Source of the DNA: Amycolatopsis alkalitolerans
GTDB lineage: Bacteria; Actinomycetota; Actinomycetes; Mycobacteriales; Pseudonocardiaceae
DNA: 64,000 nucleotides
Assembly (NCBI RefSeq): GCF_006152065.1
Contig: NZ_VDFW01000024.1
Coordinates: 37,297-101,296, forward strand
Direction: 5' to 3'
Shown: positions 27,411-36,361 of the stretch, piece by piece
Numbering within the stretch: the first letter of the stretch is position 1
How the letters are laid out: each line of letters starts with the position of its first letter
The notes under the pieces: model-generated
What the model was told of the DNA's origin: nothing
Seen by the model: the letters and a program-made list of their open reading frames with translations, nothing else
Database searches by the model: none
Position numbers and translations under genes: made by a program

Positions 27411-29673
27411 ACAGTTCGACGACCGGGAGCCGCCATGCCTGGCGGAACTGGTCGACGAGCAGCCAGGCTTGGGTCGTGTTGTCGCCGAAAGCCTGACGTG
27501 CCCGGGTGAGTGTCTCGAACGAACCCGGCCCGGTGTCCGTGGAGCCGCCGACGATCCGGTTCTGCGAGAGCGTGTCGTCGAAGACTTCACGCATCGTCAG
27601 CGCGAAGTAGAGGAACGTCGCCAGTTCCATCCGGACCGCCCCGAGTGGTTCGCTCTCCTCGCTCATCACGGCCAGTTTCCTCACCGTGGCAAGCAGTTCC
27701 TCGGGCCGCTGCCGGGCGAGATCCGGTCCGTCGGCGAGCCGGACCAGTTCCACTGCCGAGGAGACGTGCCCCAGCGGCCTGACCTCTCGTTGCGCGAGCC
27801 GGGCCGCCTGCTCGATCGCGGTTCCGGTGAGCGCCGTACACACCTGCGCGAGGCCCGGTGCCGGTGTCGTCTGCGCGACGTCCATCATCGCCCTCGCCAC
27901 GCGGATCAGGTCTCGTGGGAGGCCGCCGGAAAAGCAGTGTGCGAAGCAGACGAACGGCTCCGGCAGCCCGATCACCCTTCTCCCCAGCACTTCCCGGCTT
28001 TCCGGCAAGGTCAGGTAGTCCAGCCGGATGATCTCGTCGAAGGCGCTGTCGAACGCGTCGCGCACGGAGAAACCCCGGCGCTCGAACGAAATCAGCGCGT
28101 CCTCGGACACCGAAAGCACGAAATGGCAGCCGGGCACGCCGAACAGCGCCTTCAGCTCGTTGACGAACCGGTGCGCGTGCTCGGCCGACGCGACCTTGTC
28201 CAGCTCATCGATCGCCACGACCACCGGCGTCGCCGCGATATTGCGGTTCGTCTCGCGGAGCCGCCGTGCCGTCGTCGTGAGGTACTTCCGGAGTTCGTCG
28301 ATGATCTCGGGGTACGTCAGCGGCTGGCGGGCCCTGGCCTTGGACCGGCTCGCCGTGAAGTCCGCGGCGGCCTTCGGCAGCGTGAACTTGCCCGACCAGC
28401 CCGTGGTCGTCGTCAGCTGGAAACGGATCTCCTCCAGCCGCCGGTCGGCGTCCGCGACGAGCATCCGCCAGGCCTTGTCTTCGGCTGTTCGCCGGTCGAA
28501 GAGCCGCTTCCTCAGCGAACGCGCCGCCTTCCGGTAGTCGATGACGGCCTGGCAGGCGACGGCGTAGATGTGCAGCGCGAAATCCCGGCCCTCGTAACCG
28601 ATCGGGGCGTCGACGCGGATCACCAGATGCTCGCGCCCCTCCGGGAGCAGCCGCTTCTCGCGATGCGCTTCCAGCAGCGTCGTCTTACCGGCGCCGCGCG
28701 GCCCGGCGACCCCGATCGCCCCGGACCGCATCCCGCTGAGCGCCCGCTTGAAACGCTGGGTGGACGCGGTTTCGAGCGTCCGCGCGATGCTGGTCATCTC
28801 GCCGAGACCGGAGTCGTCCCGGACGGTGAGCCGCACCTCGTATGACGGCGCCGCGAGCCGGCTGATCAGGCTGTTCACCGCGAGTTCGGCGGCCTGCCGC
28901 GCGTCCTCGCGCCAGCGATCGAGGGCCTCCTCGGCCTCGGCGCGCAGACCGGAATGGAGCGCCGCGATGCTCGGCTTGTTCGGGCTCGCGGACGCGCCCG
29001 CCGCGGCGAACGCGAACGTGAGCACGGCGAGTACCGCGGCGATGACCGTGCCCGGGGTCGTCACGTGCCGGACCAGCGACGGCCAAAGGCCGAGCACGGC
29101 GACAACGGTCACGAGAAACGCGGCCCAGCGCGCGATCCGGCAGGCGATGCGGGTGCCGAACGGCCGTGATCGTGGCGGCCACGCCCGGTCGGTGATGGTG
29201 AACAGCCAGCCGATGGACAGTCCCAGGTAGAGCAGGGCACCTACGACCACGACGGCCAGCGTCAGGCCGATCTTGGCGATCAGCCAAGTTCCCCCGCCGT
29301 ACGCCGCGGCGAGCAGCGCGGCACCGCCGAGGACCACAGCGGGCCCGATCAGCAGCAGGAAGAACTCCAGCACCGCCCGGTACTCGCTCGACCAGGCCCG
29401 GTCCGCGCCGGCCGGCCCGACCTCGCCGAGGGCGCGCACCGCGTCCCGGTACGCGGAGATCCGGTCGTTGGTCGGGCTGAGCAGCGCGCCGGGATCGGCG
29501 AGCAGGCGGCTGCGGAGATCGGCACGGTCCAGCCTCTGCTCCTCGCAGAACTCCTGGATCTTCCGCTGTGCCAGCACCTCGTCGACGATCGGCGGGAGTT
29601 CCGCGGACGCCAGCGCCCGCATGACCCCGTCGACCGCCGGCGCGAGCTCATCCATCGTCAACTGGTCCGTCAT
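27403..29673 (-). CDS. Membrane-anchored P-loop NTPase, unassigned
   Basis: A 756-residue protein. The N-terminal ~100 residues are helical and cytoplasmic, followed by four predicted membrane helices (about 101-125, 132-157, 181-200, 208-228). A large NTPase domain has Walker A GPRGAGKTT (324-332) and Walker B VVVAIDELDK (484-493, Asp489-Glu490). A helical C-terminal region (about 560-756) includes an AAA+/STAND-like lid sequence FSGGLPRDLIRVARAM. It resembles AAA/KAP-type or STAND ATPases, but the membrane segments precede the P-loop rather than interrupting it as in KAP proteins. It stands alone between a remnant and a FAD oxidase. Signalling, membrane stress or defence are all possible. 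Confidence 0.75.
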   Translation of the reverse strand: MTDQLTMDELAPAVDGVMRALASAELPPIVDEVLAQRKIQEFCEEQRLDRADLRSRLLADPGALLSPTNDRISAYRDAVRALGEVGPAGADRAWSSEYRAVLEFFLLLIGPAVVLGGAALLAAAYGGGTWLIAKIGLTLAVVVVGALLYLGLSIGWLFTITDRAWPPRSRPFGTRIACRIARWAAFLVTVVAVLGLWPSLVRHVTTPGTVIAAVLAVLTFAFAAAGASASPNKPSIAALHSGLRAEAEEALDRWREDARQAAELAVNSLISRLAAPSYEVRLTVRDDSGLGEMTSIARTLETASTQRFKRALSGMRSGAIGVAGPRGAGKTTLLEAHREKRLLPEGREHLVIRVDAPIGYEGRDFALHIYAVACQAVIDYRKAARSLRKRLFDRRTAEDKAWRMLVADADRRLEEIRFQLTTTTGWSGKFTLPKAAADFTASRSKARARQPLTYPEIIDELRKYLTTTARRLRETNRNIAATPVVVAIDELDKVASAEHAHRFVNELKALFGVPGCHFVLSVSEDALISFERRGFSVRDAFDSAFDEIIRLDYLTLPESREVLGRRVIGLPEPFVCFAHCFSGGLPRDLIRVARAMMDVAQTTPAPGLAQVCTALTGTAIEQAARLAQREVRPLGHVSSAVELVRLADGPDLARQRPEELLATVRKLAVMSEESEPLGAVRMELATFLYFALTMREVFDDTLSQNRIVGGSTDTGPGSFETLTRARQAFGDNTTQAWLLVDQFRQAWRLPVVELST

Positions 29674-29716
29674 GTCGTATTCGACGGCTTCCGCACCGGG
29701 ATGGTTGCTGCACTGA

Positions 29717-31087
29717 TCAGGTGAAGATCTTGCCGGGGTTCAGGATGTTCAGCGGGTCCAGCGCCGCCTTGACCGCGCGGTGCATGTCCAGCACGGCCGG
29801 GCTCACCTCGCGCCCGAGGCCGGCCCGCTTGAGCAGGCCGATCCCGTGCTCGCCGGTCACCGTGCCGCCGAGTTCGATCGCGTCGGAGATGATGTCCTCG
29901 AACGCCGCCTGCGCCCGGCGCTTCGCGTCCTCGTCGCCGATGGGGGTGATCAGCAGCGGGTGCAGGTTGCCGTCGCCGGCATGCGCGATGTTGGCGATCA
30001 GCGTGTCGTGCTCAGCCGCGGTCTTTTCGATCCGCGCGAGCATCTCCGGCACCAGCGCCTTCGGCACGCACACGTCCTCGGTCAGCACCGGGCCGAGCCG
30101 CTCCAGCGCCGGGTACGCCAGGCGCCGAGCGTCGAACAGCGCCTCGGCCTCCTGCTCGTCCGAGGACACCGCCGCCCAGGTCGCCCCGGCGGCTTCGAAG
30201 CACCGCAGCATCGTCGTCGCTTCGTCCTCGCCCGCCTGTCCCGGTGTGTCGACGCGGCCGAGCAGGACGACGTTCGCCTCGGTGGACAGGCCCATGTTCT
30301 TCCACGCGTCCACCGCTTCCAGGCAGTGCCTGTCCACCAGTTCCAGCGCCGAGGGCACGACGCCCGACACGGAGACCGCGCTGACCGCCTCGCCCGCGGC
30401 CACCACGGAATCGAAGTACCCGGCGATCGTGCGCTCGGCGAGCCGCTTGGGCCGCAGCCGCACGGTGATCTCGGTGATGATGCCGAGCGTCCCCTCCGAA
30501 CCGACCATGAGCCCGCACAGGTCGTAGCCCGCGACGCCCTTCGCGGTGCGCCGCCCCAGGCGCACCACTTCACCGCGCCCGGTCACGACCTCCAGCCCCA
30601 GCACGTAGTCCCGGGTGACGCCGTACTTGACGCAGCACAGCCCGCCCGCGTTGGTCGCCACGTTGCCGCCGATGGTCGACCACTGGGCACTCGCCGGATC
30701 CGGCGGGTACCACAGGTCATGCACCGCGCATTCCGCGCGCAGGTCGTCGTTCACCACCCCCGGCCGCACGACCGCGAACCGCTCGGCCCGGTTGATCTCG
30801 AGCACCTGGTTCATCGCCTCGAACGCGATGACGATGCAGCCTTCGATCGCGTTGGCCCCGCCGGACAACCCGGTGCCCGCGCCGCGCGGCACGACCGGCA
30901 CCCGGTGTTCCGCGGCCAGCCGCACGACCGCCTGCACCTCTTCGGTACTGCGCGGCCGCACCACCGCGACGGCCTGCGCGTAGGGTGCCCACTCGGCGTG
31001 ATCCTGCAGATAGGTCTCGACCACGTCGGGGTCGTCCAGCACGTGCTCCGCGGGCACCACCGCGCGCAGCCGGGCCACGAGATCCAT
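29717..31087 (-). CDS. FAD-linked oxidase, GlcD-like (glycolate/D-lactate dehydrogenase)
   Basis: A 456-residue FAD_binding_4 plus C-terminal oxidase protein. It has VVPRGAGTGLSGGANA and TIGGNVATNAGGLCCVKYGVTRDYVLGLEVVTGRGEVV (FAD site), and the C-terminal HAGDGNLHPLL and GTVTGEHGIGLLKR, diagnostic of GlcD/LdhD. It would oxidise a 2-hydroxy acid such as glycolate or D-lactate. ATG 31087 has GGAGG five bases upstream; a GTG two codons earlier lies too close to that site. GlcE and GlcF partners are not adjacent, so it could act as a single-subunit D-lactate dehydrogenase. Confidence 0.88.
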   Translation of the reverse strand: MDLVARLRAVVPAEHVLDDPDVVETYLQDHAEWAPYAQAVAVVRPRSTEEVQAVVRLAAEHRVPVVPRGAGTGLSGGANAIEGCIVIAFEAMNQVLEINRAERFAVVRPGVVNDDLRAECAVHDLWYPPDPASAQWSTIGGNVATNAGGLCCVKYGVTRDYVLGLEVVTGRGEVVRLGRRTAKGVAGYDLCGLMVGSEGTLGIITEITVRLRPKRLAERTIAGYFDSVVAAGEAVSAVSVSGVVPSALELVDRHCLEAVDAWKNMGLSTEANVVLLGRVDTPGQAGEDEATTMLRCFEAAGATWAAVSSDEQEAEALFDARRLAYPALERLGPVLTEDVCVPKALVPEMLARIEKTAAEHDTLIANIAHAGDGNLHPLLITPIGDEDAKRRAQAAFEDIISDAIELGGTVTGEHGIGLLKRAGLGREVSPAVLDMHRAVKAALDPLNILNPGKIFT

Positions 31088-31248
31088 TGCCACCTCCGGC
31101 TGTCCAGGTTACGCGGAAGACCGGACGGGAGATGCCCGGCCGTACACCGGTCTCTGACCTAACGGGCCGCGAGGACGCTCAAGCGGAGCCGGATTCGCGG
31201 ACCATCCGTCATGGTGGACGGCAGGTGGAATCCGGGTGAAGGGACGGC

Positions 31249-34200
31249 ATGACGAATCCACTGGTGGCCCAGAAGCAGGATTCCACTTCGGCGATCTCGG
31301 GGATCACGATCCTCGAAGGTGCCCAGTCGGTCAAACAGGGCATCGAGAGCGGCGACTGGGCCTCGACCGTCCTGGGCGCCGCGGGGACCGCGATGGATGC
31401 GCTCGCGTTCGTGGCCGACCCGTTCGGCTCCATCCTCGCGGCGGGCGTTGGCTGGCTGATGGAACACGTCGGCCCGCTGAAGGAGGCGCTGGACAAACTC
31501 GCCGGGGACCCCGACCAGATCACCGCGCATTCGGAGACCTGGAAGAACATCGCCGCCGAAGTGGGCAAGGTCGGTGCCGACCTGGGAAACCAGATCAACG
31601 CCGACATCCAGTCCTGGACCGGCCCCGCCGCCGACGCCTACCGGCAGCAGGCCGGCGAGGTCGCCAAGGTCCTGCAGGCCGCGTCCGAGGCCTGCGAGGG
31701 CGCCTCCAGCGGGGTGAAGACCGCCGGTCAGGTGGTCGCCGCGGTGCGGATGCTGGTGCGCGACACCATCGCCCAGGTCGTCGGGCACCTGGTTTCCTGG
31801 GCGCTGCAGGTGATCGCGACGCTGGGCATCGGGCTCGCGTGGGTGGTGCCGCAGGTGGTGAACCTGGTCGCGAAGACGGCCAAGGACATCGCGGGGCTGA
31901 TCGCGAACCTGACCAAGGCGCTCGGCCAGCTGGGCAAGCTGCTGGGCAAAGCCAGTGGCGTGTTCAAGGACGCGGCCAAGGGCCTCAAGGGACTCAAGCC
32001 CGGCGAGGTCGGCAAAGGCGGCAACCCCGGCACGCTTCCCGCGAGCGCGAAGGACGTCAACCCCGGGAACGGGACCCTGCCCTCGGGCGCGGGCAAGGAC
32101 CTCGGCCTCGGCGGCGGCAAGGCCGATCCGCCGCCGAAGCTCGAAGGCGGTGGCACGCCGAAGGGCGATCCCGGCGACAGCGCGCCGCCGGTGGCCAAAG
32201 GCCCGGAGCCGGCCGGCGGCACGCGCGCGTCGAGTGCCAAGGACGGCCCGGATCCGGCCAAGACCAAGGAACCCGGCGAGAAGACCTGCGAGTTCGACCC
32301 GATCGACGTCGCGACCGGCGACGTCCTGCTGACCGAAGTGGACCTCGGCGTCCCCGGCGAACTGGGCGAGCTGATCGTGCGCGAGCACGTGTCCTCTTAC
32401 CGGCACGGCCGCTGGTTCGGTCCGTCCTGGACGTCCCTTGTGGACGAACGGCTCGAGCTGGCCGCCGGGACGGTCCGGTACTTGTCGGCCGACGCGATGG
32501 TGCTGTCGTTCCCCGTGCCCGCGCCGGGCACCGAGGCCACGCCCGCGCACGGTCCGCTGCGCCGGCTGCGGGAGGTCGGCGGCGGGTACGTGCTCGAAGA
32601 CCCGGCCCGCGGGCAGCTCCGGGTGTTCGTCCCGGCCCCGGGTGACCGCGACGTGTTCATGCTGGCCGAAGTGCGCACCGAAGGCGGCGAGTCCGTCGAG
32701 ATCGAACACGACGAATCGGGCGCGCCCGAGACGCTGATCCATTCGGGCGGCACGCGGCTCGCCTTCGAGGTAGCCGACGGCCGGGTGCGCGCCATCGGCG
32801 CACTGACCGGGACCGGCACCGTCCCGGTCGCCACCTACGCCTACGACGAGCACGGCCATCTCGCGACCCGCACGAACTCCTCGCCGAACCCCGCGCAGTA
32901 CCAGCACGACGAGGACGGCCGCCTGCTGGGCTGGACCGATCACACCGGAGCCTGGTATCGCTACGTCTACGACGCCGAGGGCCGCTGCGTCCGCACGGTC
33001 GGCGACGCCGGGTTCCTGGACGGCTCTCTGTCCTATGAGGACGGACGAACGGTGACCGCTGACTCGCTGGGGCACCGCAAGGTGTTCGAGTTCGAACGCG
33101 GCGATGTGGTGGCCGAGACGGACAAACTCGGTGGCGTCACCCGCTCGGTATGGGGGCCGCACAACAAACTGCTCGCGCGCACCGACCCGCTTGGGCGCCG
33201 CACGGAGTTCGAGCACGACACCGCCGGCCTGCTGCGGGCCGTCGTGCGCCCGGACGGCAGCCGGGTGCTGCTGCACTGGACCGGTCCGGATCTGGAGATC
33301 GAGATCAGCCAGGACGGCCAGGTGTGGCGCCGCGAGTACGACGCGGCGAACCTGCCGGATCCGTACGCCGAACAACTCGGCGTGGACATCGAGGAGACCG
33401 AGCCCTCGGCGGCGGGTACTCCCGTGGCGGAGCGCGACATGTTCGGCCGTCCGCGCGAGGTGGTGGACGCCGCCGGGGCACGCAGCACGATGTCCTGGAC
33501 CGTCGAAGGCGGCCTGCGGGCGTTGACCGGGCCCGCCGGGGCGACCCGCCGCTGGACCTACGACGGCACGGGCCAGCAGACGTCGGCGACCGACGAGCTG
33601 GGCCGGGTCACCATGACCGAACCGGGGCCGTTCGGCACGCGCCGCACGATCACCGATCCCTCCGGCGCGAGGACCGTTTACCGCTACGACACGGAGCTCC
33701 GGCTGATCGAGGTGGTCAACCCGCTCGGCCGGTCATGGCGCTACACCTACGACGCCGATGGCCGTCTCGTCGCGGAGGAGGACTTCGACGGGCGCATCTC
33801 CCGGTACACCTACGACGCCACCGGGCAGCTCGTCCGCTCGGTCAACGCGGCGGGCGAGGTGCTCGACTACCGCTACGACCTGCTCGGCAACCTGATCGAG
33901 CGGCGCTCGGCGGGCGTTGTCGAGACTTTCCGCTACGACCCGGTCGGCAGGCTCGTGCACGCCGCCGGGCCGGACGCCGAGGTCTCGCTCACCCGGGACG
34001 GGGAGGGCCGGGTGAGCGCCCAGCGGACCGCCGGCGCGCTGACCGAGTTCGGCTATTCCGGGTCCGCGACCACCCGCCTCACGCCGTCCGGTGTGGACAT
34101 TCGCTGGGACAGCGGCGAGGGCGGGGAACCGGAACGGATCCTGGTGGCGGGTATGGAGATCTCACTCGCGCACGACGCGGCCGGGCGGATGACCGTACTG

Positions 34201-36189
34201 TCCGCCGGGGGAAATCCGGTGGTGCGCCAGGAGTTCGATGCGAGCGGCAGGCTGGCGGCGCAGCACACGCCCGCCGGCGTCACCCGCTACCACCGTCGCC
34301 CCGACGGGAGCCTCGCCGCCCGGCAGGACCCGGCGGGCGGTTCACGCCACGAGTTCGACCAGCTCGGCCGGGTCACCGCGGTGCACTCGCCGCGCGGGAC
34401 CGAGGCCTACGGCTACGACGTGCTCGGCAACCTCGTGGGGTCCTCGGCGGGCACGGGCGCGGAGTCCGGGCCGCGGCGCTACGCCGGAACGGTCATCCAG
34501 TCCGCGGGCGCCGTGTCGTACGTCCACGACGCGCGGGGCCGGCTGGTCCGCCGCACCGTCGCGGGCCAGGCCTGGACCTTCACCTGGGACGCGCAGGACC
34601 AGCTGACGGGCGTGCGCACCCCGGACGGCACGGTCTGGCGCTACCGCTACGACCCGCTCGGCCGCCGGGTCTCGAAGCAACGGCTCGACGCGGCGGGCGT
34701 GGTCGCCGAACAGGTCGCGTTCGCGTGGGACGGCACGAGGCTCGTGGAGGCCGCGCACATCGCCGACGGGACCTTCACCGGCGCCCTGACCTGGGTCCAT
34801 CACCCCGGCGACGGCCGCCCGGTGCTGCAGATCGCCACCGCCGCCGACGGTACGAGGACCGTCACGGCGCTCGTCACCGACGAGATCGGCACGCCGGTCG
34901 AGCTGGTGTCGCTGCACACGGGTGCGGTGCAGCCGGTCGCGACCAACCTGTGGGGGCTTACCCCGCCGGGCGACGACGGCGGTACGCCACTGCGGTTCCC
35001 CGGCCAGTACCTCGACCCCGAGACCGGCCTGCACTTCAACGTGTTCCGGTACTACGACCCCGGCACCGCGCGCTACGTCAGCCCGGACCCGCTCGGCCTC
35101 GCGCCCGCGCCCAACCCGGTCGCGTATGTCGGCGACCCGATGACGATGCTCGACCCGGTCGGGCTCACCCAGGACTGGATGGCGAAGTTCGCGGACGACA
35201 TCGAACCTCGAAAGTCCGGCCGCGCCAAACCGTGCCAAGCCGCGCAGACGGCGCCGTCGAGCAGCCCGTCCGGGACCGGGAAGCGCAAGGCGGACGGGAC
35301 CGCGTCGAGCGCGAACAAGAAGATGAAGACCGACGACTACAGCAGCAACCAGCAGGCCATCGACAACCCCTCGGGGCCGGTCAATCGCGAGTCCGGCCGG
35401 ACGGAGTCGCAGGGCGGCGGCACGACCTCCGGTGGCCGCCCGCACAAGCTCGACGGGCGCGGTAAGCACAGCGGTGGCAGCAAGCCGCAGCCAGGGCAGA
35501 ACACCGACGTCATCGAACTCAACAAGGCCGCGCGAGAAGGAAAACTCAACCCCCAGCTGCAGAAGCAGATCGACGACATGAAGGCGGCCGGCAACGGCAA
35601 GGACGGCGACGGCTCCGCGTTCATTCGCGGTCACCTGCGAAACGACAACCTCGGCGGCCCGGGGCTGTCGCCCAACCTGACCCCACTGAGCAGCACCGCG
35701 AACAAGAACATGAGCGGCTCGTTCGAAGAGCCGTTGAAGAAGGTCGACAACTGGCTCAAGACCTCGCGTGGCGGCGATGGCGGCACTCTGCCGTCCCACC
35801 AGGCGCTGGCGCACCGATGGGGTGAGGACGGCGCGAAGACCATCCGCAACGACCTGGAGAACCTGCACGCCGAGTACAAAGTGGAGGTCAGCAACGAGAC
35901 GAAGTTTCCCGGCTCGGCCAATGGTTTCGAACACTCCATCCGTGACCACCTCAATCTGCACGCGGAGTGGAAGGGCGATCTGCACGACGTGACGAAGGCA
36001 TACCTGCTAGAGAACAGGAAGCTCACCGAGATGCCGATCTTCCCGCCGTCCGGCACCAGGATGGACACGGTCACCGGCGAGATGCGCATGCCCGGCGGAG
36101 ATCTGTACGACTCCGCCGCGGCGAAGGCCGCTCGACGGGCGGACTTCGCCGCGGCTCGCGACCGGGTGGTGAACGCGATGCAGACCTGA
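31249..36189 (+). CDS. WXG-RHS polymorphic toxin with nuclease-like C-terminus
   Basis: A 1646-residue polymorphic toxin. Residues 1-200 are helical with an ESX/WXG-like module (W123-T-G125), suggesting type VII export. A Gly/Pro/Lys-rich linker (about 250-345) leads to a DUF6531-like start (FDPIDVATGDVLL, near 348), then YD/RHS repeats (about 420-1300) ending in the shell signature RYVSPDPLGL...DPVGL (1302-1306), where RHS toxins self-cleave. The 340-residue tail contains a basic cluster KR-X10-KKMK (1345-1360) and RGHL-NDNLGGPG-NLTPL-AN (His1462), resembling nonspecific endonucleases. I see no immunity gene in the 172 bp before kgd. Nuclease activity and target are inferred. No typical signal peptide is present. 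Confidence 0.88.
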   Translation: MTNPLVAQKQDSTSAISGITILEGAQSVKQGIESGDWASTVLGAAGTAMDALAFVADPFGSILAAGVGWLMEHVGPLKEALDKLAGDPDQITAHSETWKNIAAEVGKVGADLGNQINADIQSWTGPAADAYRQQAGEVAKVLQAASEACEGASSGVKTAGQVVAAVRMLVRDTIAQVVGHLVSWALQVIATLGIGLAWVVPQVVNLVAKTAKDIAGLIANLTKALGQLGKLLGKASGVFKDAAKGLKGLKPGEVGKGGNPGTLPASAKDVNPGNGTLPSGAGKDLGLGGGKADPPPKLEGGGTPKGDPGDSAPPVAKGPEPAGGTRASSAKDGPDPAKTKEPGEKTCEFDPIDVATGDVLLTEVDLGVPGELGELIVREHVSSYRHGRWFGPSWTSLVDERLELAAGTVRYLSADAMVLSFPVPAPGTEATPAHGPLRRLREVGGGYVLEDPARGQLRVFVPAPGDRDVFMLAEVRTEGGESVEIEHDESGAPETLIHSGGTRLAFEVADGRVRAIGALTGTGTVPVATYAYDEHGHLATRTNSSPNPAQYQHDEDGRLLGWTDHTGAWYRYVYDAEGRCVRTVGDAGFLDGSLSYEDGRTVTADSLGHRKVFEFERGDVVAETDKLGGVTRSVWGPHNKLLARTDPLGRRTEFEHDTAGLLRAVVRPDGSRVLLHWTGPDLEIEISQDGQVWRREYDAANLPDPYAEQLGVDIEETEPSAAGTPVAERDMFGRPREVVDAAGARSTMSWTVEGGLRALTGPAGATRRWTYDGTGQQTSATDELGRVTMTEPGPFGTRRTITDPSGARTVYRYDTELRLIEVVNPLGRSWRYTYDADGRLVAEEDFDGRISRYTYDATGQLVRSVNAAGEVLDYRYDLLGNLIERRSAGVVETFRYDPVGRLVHAAGPDAEVSLTRDGEGRVSAQRTAGALTEFGYSGSATTRLTPSGVDIRWDSGEGGEPERILVAGMEISLAHDAAGRMTVLSAGGNPVVRQEFDASGRLAAQHTPAGVTRYHRRPDGSLAARQDPAGGSRHEFDQLGRVTAVHSPRGTEAYGYDVLGNLVGSSAGTGAESGPRRYAGTVIQSAGAVSYVHDARGRLVRRTVAGQAWTFTWDAQDQLTGVRTPDGTVWRYRYDPLGRRVSKQRLDAAGVVAEQVAFAWDGTRLVEAAHIADGTFTGALTWVHHPGDGRPVLQIATAADGTRTVTALVTDEIGTPVELVSLHTGAVQPVATNLWGLTPPGDDGGTPLRFPGQYLDPETGLHFNVFRYYDPGTARYVSPDPLGLAPAPNPVAYVGDPMTMLDPVGLTQDWMAKFADDIEPRKSGRAKPCQAAQTAPSSSPSGTGKRKADGTASSANKKMKTDDYSSNQQAIDNPSGPVNRESGRTESQGGGTTSGGRPHKLDGRGKHSGGSKPQPGQNTDVIELNKAAREGKLNPQLQKQIDDMKAAGNGKDGDGSAFIRGHLRNDNLGGPGLSPNLTPLSSTANKNMSGSFEEPLKKVDNWLKTSRGGDGGTLPSHQALAHRWGEDGAKTIRNDLENLHAEYKVEVSNETKFPGSANGFEHSIRDHLNLHAEWKGDLHDVTKAYLLENRKLTEMPIFPPSGTRMDTVTGEMRMPGGDLYDSAAAKAARRADFAAARDRVVNAMQT

Positions 36190-36361
36190 CCGTCGCGGTA
36201 GCAGATCCATCCCCGACTGAACCGATCAAGTGAGGAACACCAAACGCACTTGCAACGGAGATGCACCACTTCGATCACATGCGGCGAGGGTGGGGGGTTA
36301 GCCTGGTAGGCGCATCAGCGGACAACCAAGATCGAGAGATGGATAGAGGCGAGTCTCTGCC

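Noticed and set aside
34342..35985. Long minus-strand frame opposite the RHS toxin, considered as an immunity gene
   Set aside because: It is fully antisense to the toxin, Arg/Val-rich without domain features, and lacks a good start site.
35967..36233. Small plus-strand frame at the toxin 3' end as an immunity gene
   Set aside because: It overlaps the toxin in another frame, has no ribosome binding site, and encodes an Arg-rich sequence typical of an out-of-frame shadow.
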